Assembly: GCF_900459405.1 (NCBI RefSeq)
Contig: NZ_UHFN01000007.1
Span: 310,001 to 374,000 of the forward strand
Direction: 5' to 3'
DNA length: 64,000 nt
Origin: Streptococcus hyointestinalis
GTDB lineage: Bacteria; Bacillota; Bacilli; Lactobacillales; Streptococcaceae
Shown here one piece after another: positions 10,001 through 17,696 of the stretch. Under the pieces are notes generated by a model that saw only the letters and a list, made by a program, of their open reading frames with translations, was not told the DNA's origin and searched no databases. The position numbers and the translations under genes were made by a program. Within the stretch, counting starts at the first letter, position 1. The number at the start of each line of letters is the position of its first letter.

Positions 10001-12110
10001 AGCAGCTCGCCAGGAAGCAGAGCGGCAGAAGGCTGAGGAAGCAGCTCGCCAAGAAGCAGAACGCCAAAAAGCTGAGGAAACTGCTCGCCAAGAAGCAGAA
10101 CGCCAAAAAGCTGAGGAAACTGCTCGCCAAGAAGCAGAACGCCAGAAAGCTGAGGAAGCAGCTCGTCAAGAAGCAGAGCGCCAAAAAGCTGAGGAAGCAG
10201 CTCGCCAAGAAGCAGAGCGTCAGAAAGCTGAGGAAGCAGCTCGCCAGGAAGCAGAGCGCCAGCAAGCTGAGGAATCTGCCCGTCAAGAAGCAGAACGCCA
10301 GCAAGCTGAGGAATCTGCCCGTCAAGAAGCAGAACGCCAGAAAGCTGAGGAAGCAGCTCGCCAAGAAGCAGAACGCCAGAAGGCTGAGGAAGCAGCTCGC
10401 CAAGAAGCAGAACGCCAGAAAGCTGAGGAAGCAGCTCGCCAGGAAGCAGAGCGGCAGAAGGCTGAGGAAGCAGCTCGCCAAGAAGCAGAACGCCAGAAAG
10501 CTGAGGAAGCAGCTCGCCAGGAAGCAGAGCGGCAGAAGGCTGAGGAAGCAGCTCGTCAAGAAGCAGAGCGGCAGAAGGCTGAGGAAGTAGCTCGCCAGGA
10601 AGCAGAGCGGCAGAAGGCTGAGGAAGTAGCTCGCCAGGAAGCAGAGCGGCAGAAGGCTGAGGAAGCAGCTCGTCAAGAAGCAGAGCGGCAGAAGGCTGAG
10701 GAAGTAGAGCGGCAGAAGGCTGAGGAAGCAGCTCGCCAAGAAGCAGAACGCCAGAAAGCTGAGGAAGCAGCTCGTCAAGAAGCAGAGCGTCAGAAAGCTG
10801 AGGAAGCAGCTCGCCAGGAAGCAGAGCGGCAGAAGGCTGAGGAAGCAGCTCGCCAAGAAGCAGAACGCCAAAAAGCTGAGGAAACTGCTCGCCAAGAAGC
10901 AGAACGCCAGAAAGCTGAGGAAGCAGCTCGCCAGGAAGCAGAGCGCCAAAAAGCTGAGGAAGCAGCCCGCCAAGAAGCAGAGCGTCAGAAAGCTGAGGAA
11001 GCAGCTCGCCAAGAAGCAGAGCGTCAGAAAGCTGAGGAAGCAGCTCGCCAGGAAGCAGAGCGCCAGAAAGCTGAGGAAGCAGCTCGCCAAGAAGCAGAAC
11101 GCCAGAAAGCTGAGGAAGCAGCTCGCCAGGAAGCAGAGCGGCAGAAGGCTGAGGAATCTGCTCGTCAAGAAGCAGAACGCCAGAAGGCTGAGGAATCTGC
11201 TCGCCGGGAAGCTGAACGCCAGAAGGCTGAGGAAGCAGCTCGCCAAGAAGCAGAACGCCAGAAAGCTGAGGAAGCAGCTCGTCAAGAAGCAGAGCGTCAG
11301 AAAGCTGAGGAAGCAGCTCGCCAGGAAGCAGAACGGCAGAAGGCTGAGGAAGCAGCTCGCCAAGAAGCAGAACGCCAAAAAGCTGAGGAAACTGCTCGCC
11401 AAGAAGCAGAACGCCAGAAAGCTGAGGAAGCAGCTCGCCAGGAAGCAGAGCGCCAAAAAGCTGAGGAAGCAGCCCGCCAAAAAGCTGAGGAAGCAGCTCG
11501 CCAAGAAGCAGAGCGTCAGAAAGCTGAGGAAGCAGCTCGCCAGGAAGCAGAGCGCCAGAAAGCTGAGGAAGCAGCTCGCCAGGAAGCAGAGCGGCAGAAG
11601 GCTGAGGAAGCAGCTCGCCAAGAAGCAGAACGCCAGAAAGCTGAAGAAGCTGCTCGCCAAGAAGCAGAACGCCAAAAAGCTGAGGAATCAGCTCGCCAAG
11701 AATCAGAGCGGCAGAAGGCTGAGGAATCTGCTCGTCAAGAAGCAGAACGCCAGAAGGCTGAGGAATCTGCTCGCCAAGAATCAGATCGGCAGAGAGCCGA
11801 GGAATCTGCTCGCCAGGAAGCTGAACGCCAGAAGGCAGAAGAATCAGCTCGCCAAGAAGCAGAGCGTCAGAAAGCTGAGGAATCAGCTCGCCAGGAAGCA
11901 GACTATCAAAAAGTCGAGGGAGAACAGGAACGATTAGAGATAGTTGTCTCTGATAATCCACCTGTTTCTAAAGCCTCGATGATTACCACTCAGATATTGC
12001 CACAGACAGGTGACAGCTTTATGCTATCAAAAGTCCTTGCAGGGGTTAGCCTCATTGTTTCAGCGACACTACTAGTGCTGAAACGCTATCTAAAACATAA
12101 AAAATCATAA
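7035..12110 (+). CDS. LPXTG-anchored M26-like zinc metalloprotease with long charged repeat domain
   Basis: 1691 residues, ATG behind AGGAGAAG. The N-terminus has a YSIRK-type signal (FSIRKTHLGVGSVLIG, residues 8-23, cleavage near VYA). The zinc site is His563-Glu-Met-Thr-His567 with Glu591 in the GAEVYARG context; the second His and this Glu are 24 positions apart, slightly wider than in the first protease of the window. Residues 930-1625 are about 53 copies of AERQKAEEAARQE, predicted as a long charged helix. An LPQTG sortase signal at 1655, a hydrophobic stretch and a Lys/Arg tail end the protein. It should be a wall-anchored protease whose repeat stalk sits between catalytic domain and wall, a different layout from N-terminally anchored IgA1 proteases. 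Substrate unknown. Confidence 0.9.
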   Translation: MEKREQFSIRKTHLGVGSVLIGIFLITGSVYADETTVLSTTNVVEPPVTVVEKDNSSVVTPENEHVATPLPISPSVNSSSEGNSESMIAELVTEVPAIEAPQSDAPVSLTRGEATDAVPVNGNEPAQAPLSDSQELAPELVDNGEERMARLSATSEARTLTTEESALASQITTTYQSQLLETVLPNLQTVQNFNQIGSDKTYGWTSTKFREALSAETQKGTKPAERVPNAQAKMIQEYNANLTKELTVDSLVEQSANQTVQDILSQVIIDQNATTVWNQDKASILKGLYLLGTQYNFGRTDAVSAVDYILTKSQPNLSPLEKLRLIGSYQIADKSAFATLLGKHEELYTKQIAPLTGLATPLEFVTKLAEVNQLIPDEYVTRASEAVIQTSDKVKEKTISGQYIAQKFSDFKILLPLISQGKGAVVGVTTDTVTLGINTPYQNVTHTAGTAQTNIATMVHNLNQMENFNDFVRDASAVASTSTSVNPLLARDSLVMTKDNRRIWATKEENDTVRHLLAPLRYDSPTYNVASMMDGEKQSDSVFVAYNVPLLDGTWRGPSLYSHEMTHANDEKALFGGVYGQHGRRKGQGAEVYARGLFEAKDNTVLANGTLTPSFNLNTTLDIPEAKAGDIKMQFSTPAATVTALEQDGRRIMDLVQWMEAREAKVALETLSASDKLVYYTQVTQTEPHTRPQNASATPMVDQKRVEAGSTNDLFVVPTTAPETIDDLVKGNYVSPGFMVNGLNRTGEIYHNQYDLLPLLSSFYGADYADAGKNTVGDLTFRRNAHELLAYQGYAAMIAYLSDHYSSDQAVYDALKTQFADRETVLDGKLLATPEDTKIARYKELLAQPLKNGFEQQENLFTEEKLKAAIQADVAILKNTAIPEATRLQLANNVRKLKETFYSSVIAQIDNTPAARTDTELSPITRITKAERQKAEEAARLEAERQKAEEAARQEAERQKAEEAARQEAERQKAEEAARQEAERQKAEEAARQEAERQKAEEAARQEAERQKAEETARQEAERQKAEETARQEAERQKAEEAARQEAERQKAEEAARQEAERQKAEEAARQEAERQQAEESARQEAERQQAEESARQEAERQKAEEAARQEAERQKAEEAARQEAERQKAEEAARQEAERQKAEEAARQEAERQKAEEAARQEAERQKAEEAARQEAERQKAEEVARQEAERQKAEEVARQEAERQKAEEAARQEAERQKAEEVERQKAEEAARQEAERQKAEEAARQEAERQKAEEAARQEAERQKAEEAARQEAERQKAEETARQEAERQKAEEAARQEAERQKAEEAARQEAERQKAEEAARQEAERQKAEEAARQEAERQKAEEAARQEAERQKAEEAARQEAERQKAEESARQEAERQKAEESARREAERQKAEEAARQEAERQKAEEAARQEAERQKAEEAARQEAERQKAEEAARQEAERQKAEETARQEAERQKAEEAARQEAERQKAEEAARQKAEEAARQEAERQKAEEAARQEAERQKAEEAARQEAERQKAEEAARQEAERQKAEEAARQEAERQKAEESARQESERQKAEESARQEAERQKAEESARQESDRQRAEESARQEAERQKAEESARQEAERQKAEESARQEADYQKVEGEQERLEIVVSDNPPVSKASMITTQILPQTGDSFMLSKVLAGVSLIVSATLLVLKRYLKHKKS
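9822..11908 (+). repeat. 39-bp coding tandem repeats (about 53 units)
   Basis: In-frame 39-base units encode AERQKAEEAARQE with variants: QQ for QK, and ES, ET or EV for EA. Two short units (near 10700 and 11470) show in-frame losses. Blocks of several units recur as higher-order repeats, a sign of expansion by recombination or slippage. Because units are multiples of three and lack stops in other frames, long open frames also appear on the opposite strand; those are artefacts. Confidence 0.95.
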
Positions 12111-12123
12111 AAATATCTACTTC

Positions 12124-12190
12124 CTATCAATGAAACTAGACCCCGTGCTCTTCGTAGCGGATTTGCCGTGGGGAGTATGGGGCTTTTTCG
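12124..12190 (+). terminator. Probable terminator of the repeat protease gene
   Basis: A hairpin CCCCGTGCTC...GCCGTGGGG followed, a few bases on, by GGGGCTTTTTCGG lies just after the stop at 12110. The stem is imperfect, so this is only moderately supported. Confidence 0.4.
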
Positions 12191-12269
12191 GGCTCTTTGT
12201 CAACTGTAGTGGGTAGATGAAAAGCTAACACCTAGAGAGGACGACATTCGGAGCCCACTGAAAAAGTCA
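12191..12269. repeat. Diverged extra ISL3 left end
   Basis: It starts GGCTCTTTGTCAACTGTAGT like the real IS end at 12270 but diverges after about 35 bases. It lies 79 bases before the intact element, mirroring the tandem end at 4063/4141. Confidence 0.65.
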
Positions 12270-13681
12270 GGCTCTTTGTCAACTGTAGTGGGTGATGAAA
12301 AGCTATGTGCGAGAGAGAACGATTTTCGTTCTCTCTCTTTGTATGTTCAAAGTGATGAGAATCTTGGTTCTAAAGTTCTTAAAGTTACGAAATCCAAACG
12401 CTTGTCGTTTGATGTCTTTAATAAGCTTGTTAGTGGCTTCCAGTTTGGCGTTGGAATAAGGTTGCTTCAGAGCGTTGGTAATATAAGTTTCGTGCTTTAG
12501 AAAAGTTCGAAAAACTCTTGAAAAACTTGCGTTGACAGTACCCAAATTGTCGTGAATGAGTCCAAAGAAAGCCTTGACACGCTTCTCTTGAAAATGGAAA
12601 AGCAAAAGCTGGTAAAGTTCATAATAATAGCGGAGTTCGGGCGAAAAAGCTAAGGTTTTCTGGACAATTTCTCTAGGTGTCAGAGTTTGTCGAAAGGTTC
12701 TGGAGTAGAAAGCCTTGTCGGAGAGTTTTCTGCTGTCTTTTTGCAGGATTCTCCAGTGATTTTTCATGGCTCTGTAAGGAAGAGATGTCTTGTTAAATGC
12801 CTTCATGATGGCAATGCGAGTGGTCATCATGGCTCGACTAAGGTGCTGCACGATGTGGAAACGGTCAAGAACAATCTCAGCCTTTGGAAATAGTTTCCCA
12901 ATGATAGGAATGTAGGCACCAGACATGTCAACAGTCACGATTTTGACTGCTTCTCTGGCTTGCCTGGAATACTTGTAGAAATGCTTCTTGATGGTTGTTT
13001 GCCGATTGTTTTCAAGAAGAGCAATGATTTTCTTGGTCTTAAAATCTTGCGCAATGAAAGCTAGTTTCCCCTTGTTTCTTGCGAATTCATCCCAGCTCAA
13101 GACCTCTGGTAAAGTCTCAAAGTTGTCCTTAAAAGTGAAAGCGTTCAGCTGCCTCTGGACGGTAGAAACAGAGACGTGGAGGCGTCTTGCGATGTCTGTA
13201 TTGGTCTGTTTCTCGATGAGAAGCTGCGTGATTTTCGCCCAGACAGGCTGTGAGATTTGGCAATTTTTCTTGACCAGGCTAGTTTTGGCGACAGAAACCC
13301 TACGGCACGCTTTACACTGAAAGCGCCGCTTTCTGAGTTTTAGGACAGTTGCCATGCCTTGGACGTCTAAGATTGGGATGGTGGCAGGTCTTTGAAAATC
13401 GTATTTGATCATCTTTCCTTGACAATGAGGACAGGCTGGAGCGGGATAATCCAGCTCGGCTCTTATCTCGATGTGAGTCTGATGTTTGAGAACAATTGAT
13501 ATTTTGATGTTTAAGTCTTTGATTCCAATGAGTTTTGTGCTATTCTTAATATGTTCCATAAGTACCTCCTAATGATGGTTTAGTCGCTTTTCATTATAAG
13601 TCTTATGGGACTTTTTTCATACAGATAAAAAGCCCTATAACCTCTGAGGTGGCGTTACCCACTACAGATATTATAGAGCCC
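12270..13681 (-). mobile_element. Complete ISL3-family insertion sequence
   Basis: About 1.41 kb, bounded by imperfect inverted repeats: GGCTCTTTGTCAACTGTAGTG at 12270, and the reverse complement of CACTACAGATATTATAGAGCC-type sequence ending at 13681. It holds one transposase gene plus a hairpin GAGAGAGAACG/CGTTCTCTCTC at 12309-12338. Confidence 0.88.
12303..13559 (-). CDS. ISL3-family transposase
   Basis: 418 residues, full family length, with AGGAGGT before the start. An N-terminal zinc-ribbon (CPHCQGK around 43, CKACRRV around 83) is followed by an HTH (DIARRLHVSVSTVQRQL, about 123-139) and a DDE domain with DMSGAYIPI and LDRFHIVQHLSRAM. The C-terminal SNAKLEATNKLIKDIKRQAFGF block is typical of ISL3. 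It looks functional and could act on the damaged copy's remaining end. Confidence 0.93.
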   Translation of the reverse strand: MEHIKNSTKLIGIKDLNIKISIVLKHQTHIEIRAELDYPAPACPHCQGKMIKYDFQRPATIPILDVQGMATVLKLRKRRFQCKACRRVSVAKTSLVKKNCQISQPVWAKITQLLIEKQTNTDIARRLHVSVSTVQRQLNAFTFKDNFETLPEVLSWDEFARNKGKLAFIAQDFKTKKIIALLENNRQTTIKKHFYKYSRQAREAVKIVTVDMSGAYIPIIGKLFPKAEIVLDRFHIVQHLSRAMMTTRIAIMKAFNKTSLPYRAMKNHWRILQKDSRKLSDKAFYSRTFRQTLTPREIVQKTLAFSPELRYYYELYQLLLFHFQEKRVKAFFGLIHDNLGTVNASFSRVFRTFLKHETYITNALKQPYSNAKLEATNKLIKDIKRQAFGFRNFKNFRTKILITLNIQRERTKIVLSRT

Positions 13682-13687
13682 GATTTC

Positions 13688-13951
13688 CTAGTTTGGAAGT
13701 CGCCTTTTTTGATGTTGTCGAAATACTACATATTGTGGTTGGTGTAAACTGATATATAGTTCCCTAATGAATTTAAGTTTTAATCCATTGATGTAGTTAT
13801 TGAGTACTACTGTATCAAATTTTAAAATGTTCAAAGTCCAAATTAGTAGAATGAAATAAGCATCAAACCCATCTTCCTGTAAGGGATAGAGAATAGTCTT
13901 ACGGAATTTTTCTAGATTGACTTTTTGAATGTGCTTGAAGATTTCGGGAAA
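13688..13951 (-). pseudogene. Remnant open frame without start
   Basis: An open frame of about 87 codons runs from a stop near 13954 to a TAG at 13690-13688, with no start codon or ribosome site. The encoded peptide is Leu/Ile/Phe-rich and could be the tail of a lost gene whose front was removed by local rearrangement. I do not recognise the family. The rest of 13682-14017 shows nothing else. Confidence 0.3.
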
Positions 13952-14017
13952 TTTTTACAATGAGATTTTTTATAGACTCTGGTAAGAAATGGTCAAAATG
14001 GATGGAGAACCTATAAA

Positions 14018-14055
14018 ACTCCCTTGAGATAGAGTTATTCAAGGGAGTTTCTTAT
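14018..14055. terminator. Hairpin between remnant and NTF2-like gene
   Basis: AAACTCCCTTGA and TCAAGGGAGTTT form a 12-bp stem around an 11-base loop, followed by CTTATTT on the plus strand. On the minus strand it would end the 15.9-14.1 kb operon. Confidence 0.6.
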
Positions 14056-14110
14056 TTATGTAGCCGTTTGATTTTCTGCAGTCGGAAAAATCTTATCCCA
14101 GACTCTTTTC

Positions 14111-14512
14111 CTACCCTTCCATAGCCTTTACAACCGGATAGCTGTCTACAACTTGGATGAATTGGCTGACTTTATTGTCTGCATTAAAGGTATAAAGATG
14201 GACAAAGTCTGCTTGGAAGGATTTCTGAGATTTTTTATAAGTGCCACTGTAGCGACCGTATACCATGACATGCTGACCATTAAAGGCATAGTGAAGAGGC
14301 TCAGCGGTATAGCCAATCCACTCGGTGCCCAAACGTTTATGAACATTGTTGAACACTGCTTCTTTGCCTACATAGGTCCCGGCATAGGGAAATCCGGCAG
14401 CTTCTGTCCAAGAGACATCATCTGCTAGATAGGTGGCAAATTCCTCTAGTTTCCCCTGTCCAGTCAGTTCGTAGGTTTTGGCTAAAATAACTTGATAATC
14501 GTGTTCTGTCAT
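14111..14512 (-). CDS. NTF2-like / SnoaL-like domain protein
   Basis: 133 residues of the cone-shaped alpha+beta NTF2 fold type: an N-terminal helix (YQVILAKTYELTGQGK), a DDVSW-type strand after it, then alternating strands ending FVHLYTFNADNKVSQFIQ. Proteins of this fold bind or isomerise small hydrophobic molecules, or are of unknown role. It is the last gene of a minus-strand operon with an MBL-fold protein (4-base gap) and a broken DsbA-like gene. No substrate can be inferred. Confidence 0.75.
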   Translation of the reverse strand: MTEHDYQVILAKTYELTGQGKLEEFATYLADDVSWTEAAGFPYAGTYVGKEAVFNNVHKRLGTEWIGYTAEPLHYAFNGQHVMVYGRYSGTYKKSQKSFQADFVHLYTFNADNKVSQFIQVVDSYPVVKAMEG

Positions 14513-14516
14513 TTTC

Positions 14517-15326
14517 TTACCCCCATGGCATTTCTTGCATCACAACCTTGGCACTCAGTCCCAGTACGCCTTGGTTTGGTAAATTTGGAAAGGCTTGGTT
14601 CATGGCTGCCATAAAGGCTGCAGAATCTGCACTTTCTGACTCTACCTGGATAGTTTTTTCGAGGTAGGCTTTGGTAAAGCTTAAGGCAGTCTTGTCAAAC
14701 TTGCTTTCTGGATTACTATGGCTTGGAATTAGGTGGGCAATATCCATTTGCTCCAAATCCTCCAGACGAGCTGCCCAAGTCTGCATTTCCTCAGCTGTCT
14801 TGCTATCAGCTAAAAAGACATGAGCTTGATCAAAGGTGTCAATCCCACCAATCATCACTTTCTGGTCTTTGTCATAAAGGTTGATACGGTGACTATCACC
14901 AACCATTTCAAGAGTTACACCCTGCCAGTTGATGACATTTCCCTCAATAGCCTGTGGTAAGACCACATTGACAGGAGCATCCACCCCAAGCTGACTTGAC
15001 CAAACGGCCAATTTACCTAAGACTTTCTGAACGATGTGTTCTTGAGTTTCCTTGGTCGCTCGGATAATCGCCTCAGGAAAGGCTGCCTTAATCACCTCTG
15101 CTCCAAAGTAATAATCTGGGTCACCGTGAATGAGAAAGATCTCATCAAGTTCCAACTGATTGGCTTTCAAATAAGCCACGATTTCTAGGGCACTAGTCTT
15201 TGTGAAGGCTGTATTGATTAAAAAGGCATGCCCGTCTTTTTCAAGCAAACTTGCTGTCACTAAGAAGCTTTGGTCATTGGTTGTGAAAGTTGTGATGGTG
15301 TAATTTGCAGTATTGATTTGTTTCAT
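14517..15326 (-). CDS. MBL-fold metallo-hydrolase-like protein
   Basis: 269 residues with the MBL beta-sandwich order. The usual HxHxDH metal motif is replaced by HGDPDYYFG (about residue 84), so the second and third metal His are absent, while GDSHR (about 148) and the late PSHSNPES (about 202) keep single His. It overlaps the upstream DsbA-like pseudogene by 4 bases, implying translational coupling before that gene decayed. Activity may be altered or lost; a hydrolase of small thioesters or oxidised compounds would be typical of the fold but is not shown. Confidence 0.75.
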   Translation of the reverse strand: MKQINTANYTITTFTTNDQSFLVTASLLEKDGHAFLINTAFTKTSALEIVAYLKANQLELDEIFLIHGDPDYYFGAEVIKAAFPEAIIRATKETQEHIVQKVLGKLAVWSSQLGVDAPVNVVLPQAIEGNVINWQGVTLEMVGDSHRINLYDKDQKVMIGGIDTFDQAHVFLADSKTAEEMQTWAARLEDLEQMDIAHLIPSHSNPESKFDKTALSFTKAYLEKTIQVESESADSAAFMAAMNQAFPNLPNQGVLGLSAKVVMQEMPWG

Positions 15327-15957
15327 TTTAGTTCTCCATATCTAATTAAGGTTTGGTATTGTTGCTCAAGGTCACTAGCTGTCATGGCTTGCCCTCTGAA
15401 ATCATAGTATTTGTCGCCGATTTGAGCGATGACCGTCGGGTAGCTTTGGATGCCCATGGCTCTCGCCTTTTGAAAATCTAACTGGGCAGGATGACCGTTC
15501 TCTAATGCAAGGGTGAGTTGCTCTTCTAGCTTTTCATCTAAGTCGAAAGCCTTTAAAATAGGTAGATAGGTAGCAACCTCACTTAAGCTCTTGCCATTTT
15601 CAAAGAAGGCTTTCTGCATAGCGAAAGCTAGCTCTGACTGACGATAGACTGGCACATGCTCACGCAAGAGGGCAAAAGCTGCTGCTGGACCAGTTGAATC
15701 CAGTACCATGCTGCCTTCAGAAAGAGCAAGCTGATAGCCATCGCCAAAGGTGGTCACAGGATACAGGCTTTCAATCTTGGCATTTCCTGACTCAAAAAAG
15801 CCATACTCTCCAATAGCTCTGCTATTGTCACCAAGAAATAGTCCACCGGAAATCGTCTCTAGCTCAAGCTCAGGATGCTGGGCATGGAAATCCGTAAAGA
15901 TACTGTTAAAACCGTAGCATCAACCACAGTAGCATCCCAGATATAATAAAGTTTCAT
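15323..15957 (-). pseudogene. DsbA-family (FrnE-like) oxidoreductase, frameshift plus nonsense at the active site
   Basis: An ATG at 15957 gives MKLYYIWDA, then the frame breaks. Reading continues in another frame through Cys-Gly-stop-Cys-Tyr-Gly into an intact thioredoxin-like domain down to 15323. One base is missing before the first Cys codon and the Trp expected in CGWC has become TGA, so the CxxC redox centre is destroyed twice. A GTG at 15757 could start a 144-residue stump without the active site. The gene heads the operon divergent from the HxlR regulator. Confidence 0.8.
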
Positions 15958-16170
15958 TGTCGTCCTCCTCTCTTGTTTATGCTCTTATTATACAGGATAC
16001 AATATTTTTGAAAAGTAGGTTTTTTTCGAATAGATACTATCTTTTTGGATAGAATTGTATAGTTACGGGCTAAAATAAAATGATATTTTTTTGCGGTACT
16101 CTATTTTTTATACATACTTTACATTTTGATAGTACATCTGCTATACTAGACTACAATAGAAAGGTGAATC

Positions 16171-16515
16171 ATGGCAACATTTACAAAACATACTATTCCC
16201 GATTGTCCTTATGTGACCACTCAGAAAGTTCTTTCAGGCAAGTGGTCTATTATTATCTTGCATTTATTGGAAGATGGCGACGTGCGCTTCAACGAACTCC
16301 ACCGTCAGATTGAGGGCATTTCACAAGCAACCTTAACCAAGCAACTGCGTCAATTAGAGGAAGACGGACTGATCACGCGCAAAGTCTATCCACAAGTCCC
16401 ACCTAAGGTCGAGTATAACCTGAGTGACCTTGGGAAAGAATTTACCAGCGTCCTTGATCAAATCAATATCTTTGGACAAAAGTACATCGAGTTCGTCAAA
16501 GAAAAAGAAAACTAG
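16171..16515 (+). CDS. HxlR-family winged-helix transcriptional regulator
   Basis: 114 residues, ATG behind GAAAGG. The HxlR pattern is clear: CPYVTTQKVLSGKWSIIIL near the N-terminus (Cys12, Lys/Trp), the recognition helix GISQATLTKQLRQLEEDGLI (about 50-69) and wing VPPKVEYNLSDLG. HxlR proteins sense redox or reactive electrophiles, often through the N-terminal Cys, and control a divergent operon. Here the divergent operon carries the DsbA-like, MBL-fold and NTF2-like genes, across a 210-base AT-rich gap with GATAG/CTATC repeats near 16030-16058. Confidence 0.88.
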   Translation: MATFTKHTIPDCPYVTTQKVLSGKWSIIILHLLEDGDVRFNELHRQIEGISQATLTKQLRQLEEDGLITRKVYPQVPPKVEYNLSDLGKEFTSVLDQINIFGQKYIEFVKEKEN

Positions 16516-16566
16516 GTTCCAATTTGGACCACTCCTAAAGTTAGACAATAATATTCTAATATAGGG

Positions 16567-16596
16567 ATAGGTTCCATTTGGACCTAGTTTTTTCTA
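16567..16596 (+). terminator. Terminator after the HxlR gene
   Basis: TAGGTTCC-ATTT-GGACCTA followed by GTTTTTT. A similar TTCCAATTTGGACC lies just after the stop codon at 16515. Confidence 0.65.
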
Positions 16597-16798
16597 TATA
16601 TCTTTGTTTTCAGGAAAGTCAAGATCTGATTGATAAACTGCAATATGATCGTAGGCGATCTGTTTCCAGCCATCTGGGATACTTCTATTTTAGCATGTAG
16701 AGTTTTATACTAACTTTACATTCCAATACAAGAATGAAGCATGCATACATCAAATACTTTCGTTTAAAAGTGTAATTCGATGTGTTTTTAACAGATGA

Positions 16799-17014
16799 GT
16801 ACATTTTGAAATAAAAGTTTTGCCACCATACGCTTCAGATGAAAGAATTCAAAATTTTTATAAAAAAATGAAGTTTAATTATCGTTTTAGGAAATTGGAT
16901 TATCTTTTGTTAAATTTATATTTTATGAAAGAAAAATATCCTAGTGTAACGAAGTATGAAAAATTATTTACTAAATTGCATGAACTGAGAAACGGTGTCC
17001 CAAGTTTTAACTAA
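16799..17014 (+). pseudogene. Unrecognised gene remnant beside IS200/IS605 left end
   Basis: An open frame of 71 codons, basic and aromatic-rich (NFYKKMKFNYRFRKLDYLL), without ATG or ribosome site. A TTG at 16820 is the only candidate start. It ends at 17014, a few bases before the IS element. It is probably the 3' end of a gene whose front was lost. I do not recognise it. The DNA from 16600 to 16798 shows nothing else. Confidence 0.3.
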
Positions 17015-17516
17015 CAGCACGTAATTCCCCAACCTCTTAGGTGGTGGGATGTAAGTGCTTCGGTCTAGTGCAGGGCTAGAAGCCCTGTGCGTGACCGACA
17101 AATAGAAAGTATTAGACAAGTTTGACTTGTCTTTTTAGTTGTGCTATTCTATAATCAGTTACTAAACTGAAAGAATAATAATATCAATGAAATTAGATAC
17201 AAATGCACATTCAGTCTTTCTTCTTCATTACCACCTTATTCTAGTCGTGAAGTATCGTAGACAAGTATTCACTGATGAAATTTCTGAACGTGCTAAGGAA
17301 ATATTTGAGTATATCGCCCCTAGTTATAAAATCGAATTAGTTGAGTGGAATCATGATAAAGACCATGTTCATATTCTCTTCAAAGGGCAACCTAAAACAG
17401 AAATAAGTAAATTCATCAATGCATACAAATCTGCGAGTAGCCGATTACTCAAAAACATACTAAGATTAGTAGTGAGGAAATCTCCGGCGGGAGAGAGTAG
17501 TCACTACTTTTTCTTT

Positions 17517-17696
17517 ATGTTAAAGTAGAGGTGTCTTGTTAAGTCGAGAACTCTTTTGACGCTAGACGTCGCATCAAAAACTGGCAAGACACCTGTTTTA
17601 GAAAGAATGTTATCAAAGTATGTGGGACGCCAGACGTCGAGTATTGAAAATGACATCGCTAAAACAAGGAATCATTCAAGACAAAGAGGTAATATC
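17517..17696 (+). ncRNA. Candidate bridge RNA region of IS110 copy B
   Basis: A long outer stem AGGTGTCTTG (17528-17537) / CAAGACACCT (17585-17594) encloses a loop with two guide-like blocks. GAGAACTC (17546-17553) is complementary, 7 of 8, to GAGTTCCC at 19081-19088; TCAAAAA (17574-17580) is identical to the left flank 17449-17455. A second loop holds AGTATGT (17617-17623), the complement of the element's own left tip ACATACT (17455-17461). Both loops share a central motif GACGCYAGACGTCG (17558-17571 and 17626-17639). Two loops, one fitting the target and one the donor, is the bridge-RNA plan. No transcript evidence is available. Confidence 0.6.

Noticed and set aside
9822..11908. CRISPR-like periodic repeats
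   Set aside because: Units are contiguous 39-base coding repeats with no spacers, and no cas genes are present.
9663..11961. Very long open frames (about 280-715 codons) on the opposite strand and in another frame across the repeat region
   Set aside because: They follow from in-frame 39-base repeats without stops in the other frames; no start signals and low-complexity products.
14153..14428. Plus-strand 91-codon frame opposite the NTF2-like gene
   Set aside because: Overlaps a well-supported coding frame, no ribosome site.
17556..17696. N-terminal extension of the IS110 transposase (and the same at 6715-6789)
   Set aside because: It runs through the structured noncoding leader; the family starts at MRVVLGIDVSK, which has its own ribosome site.
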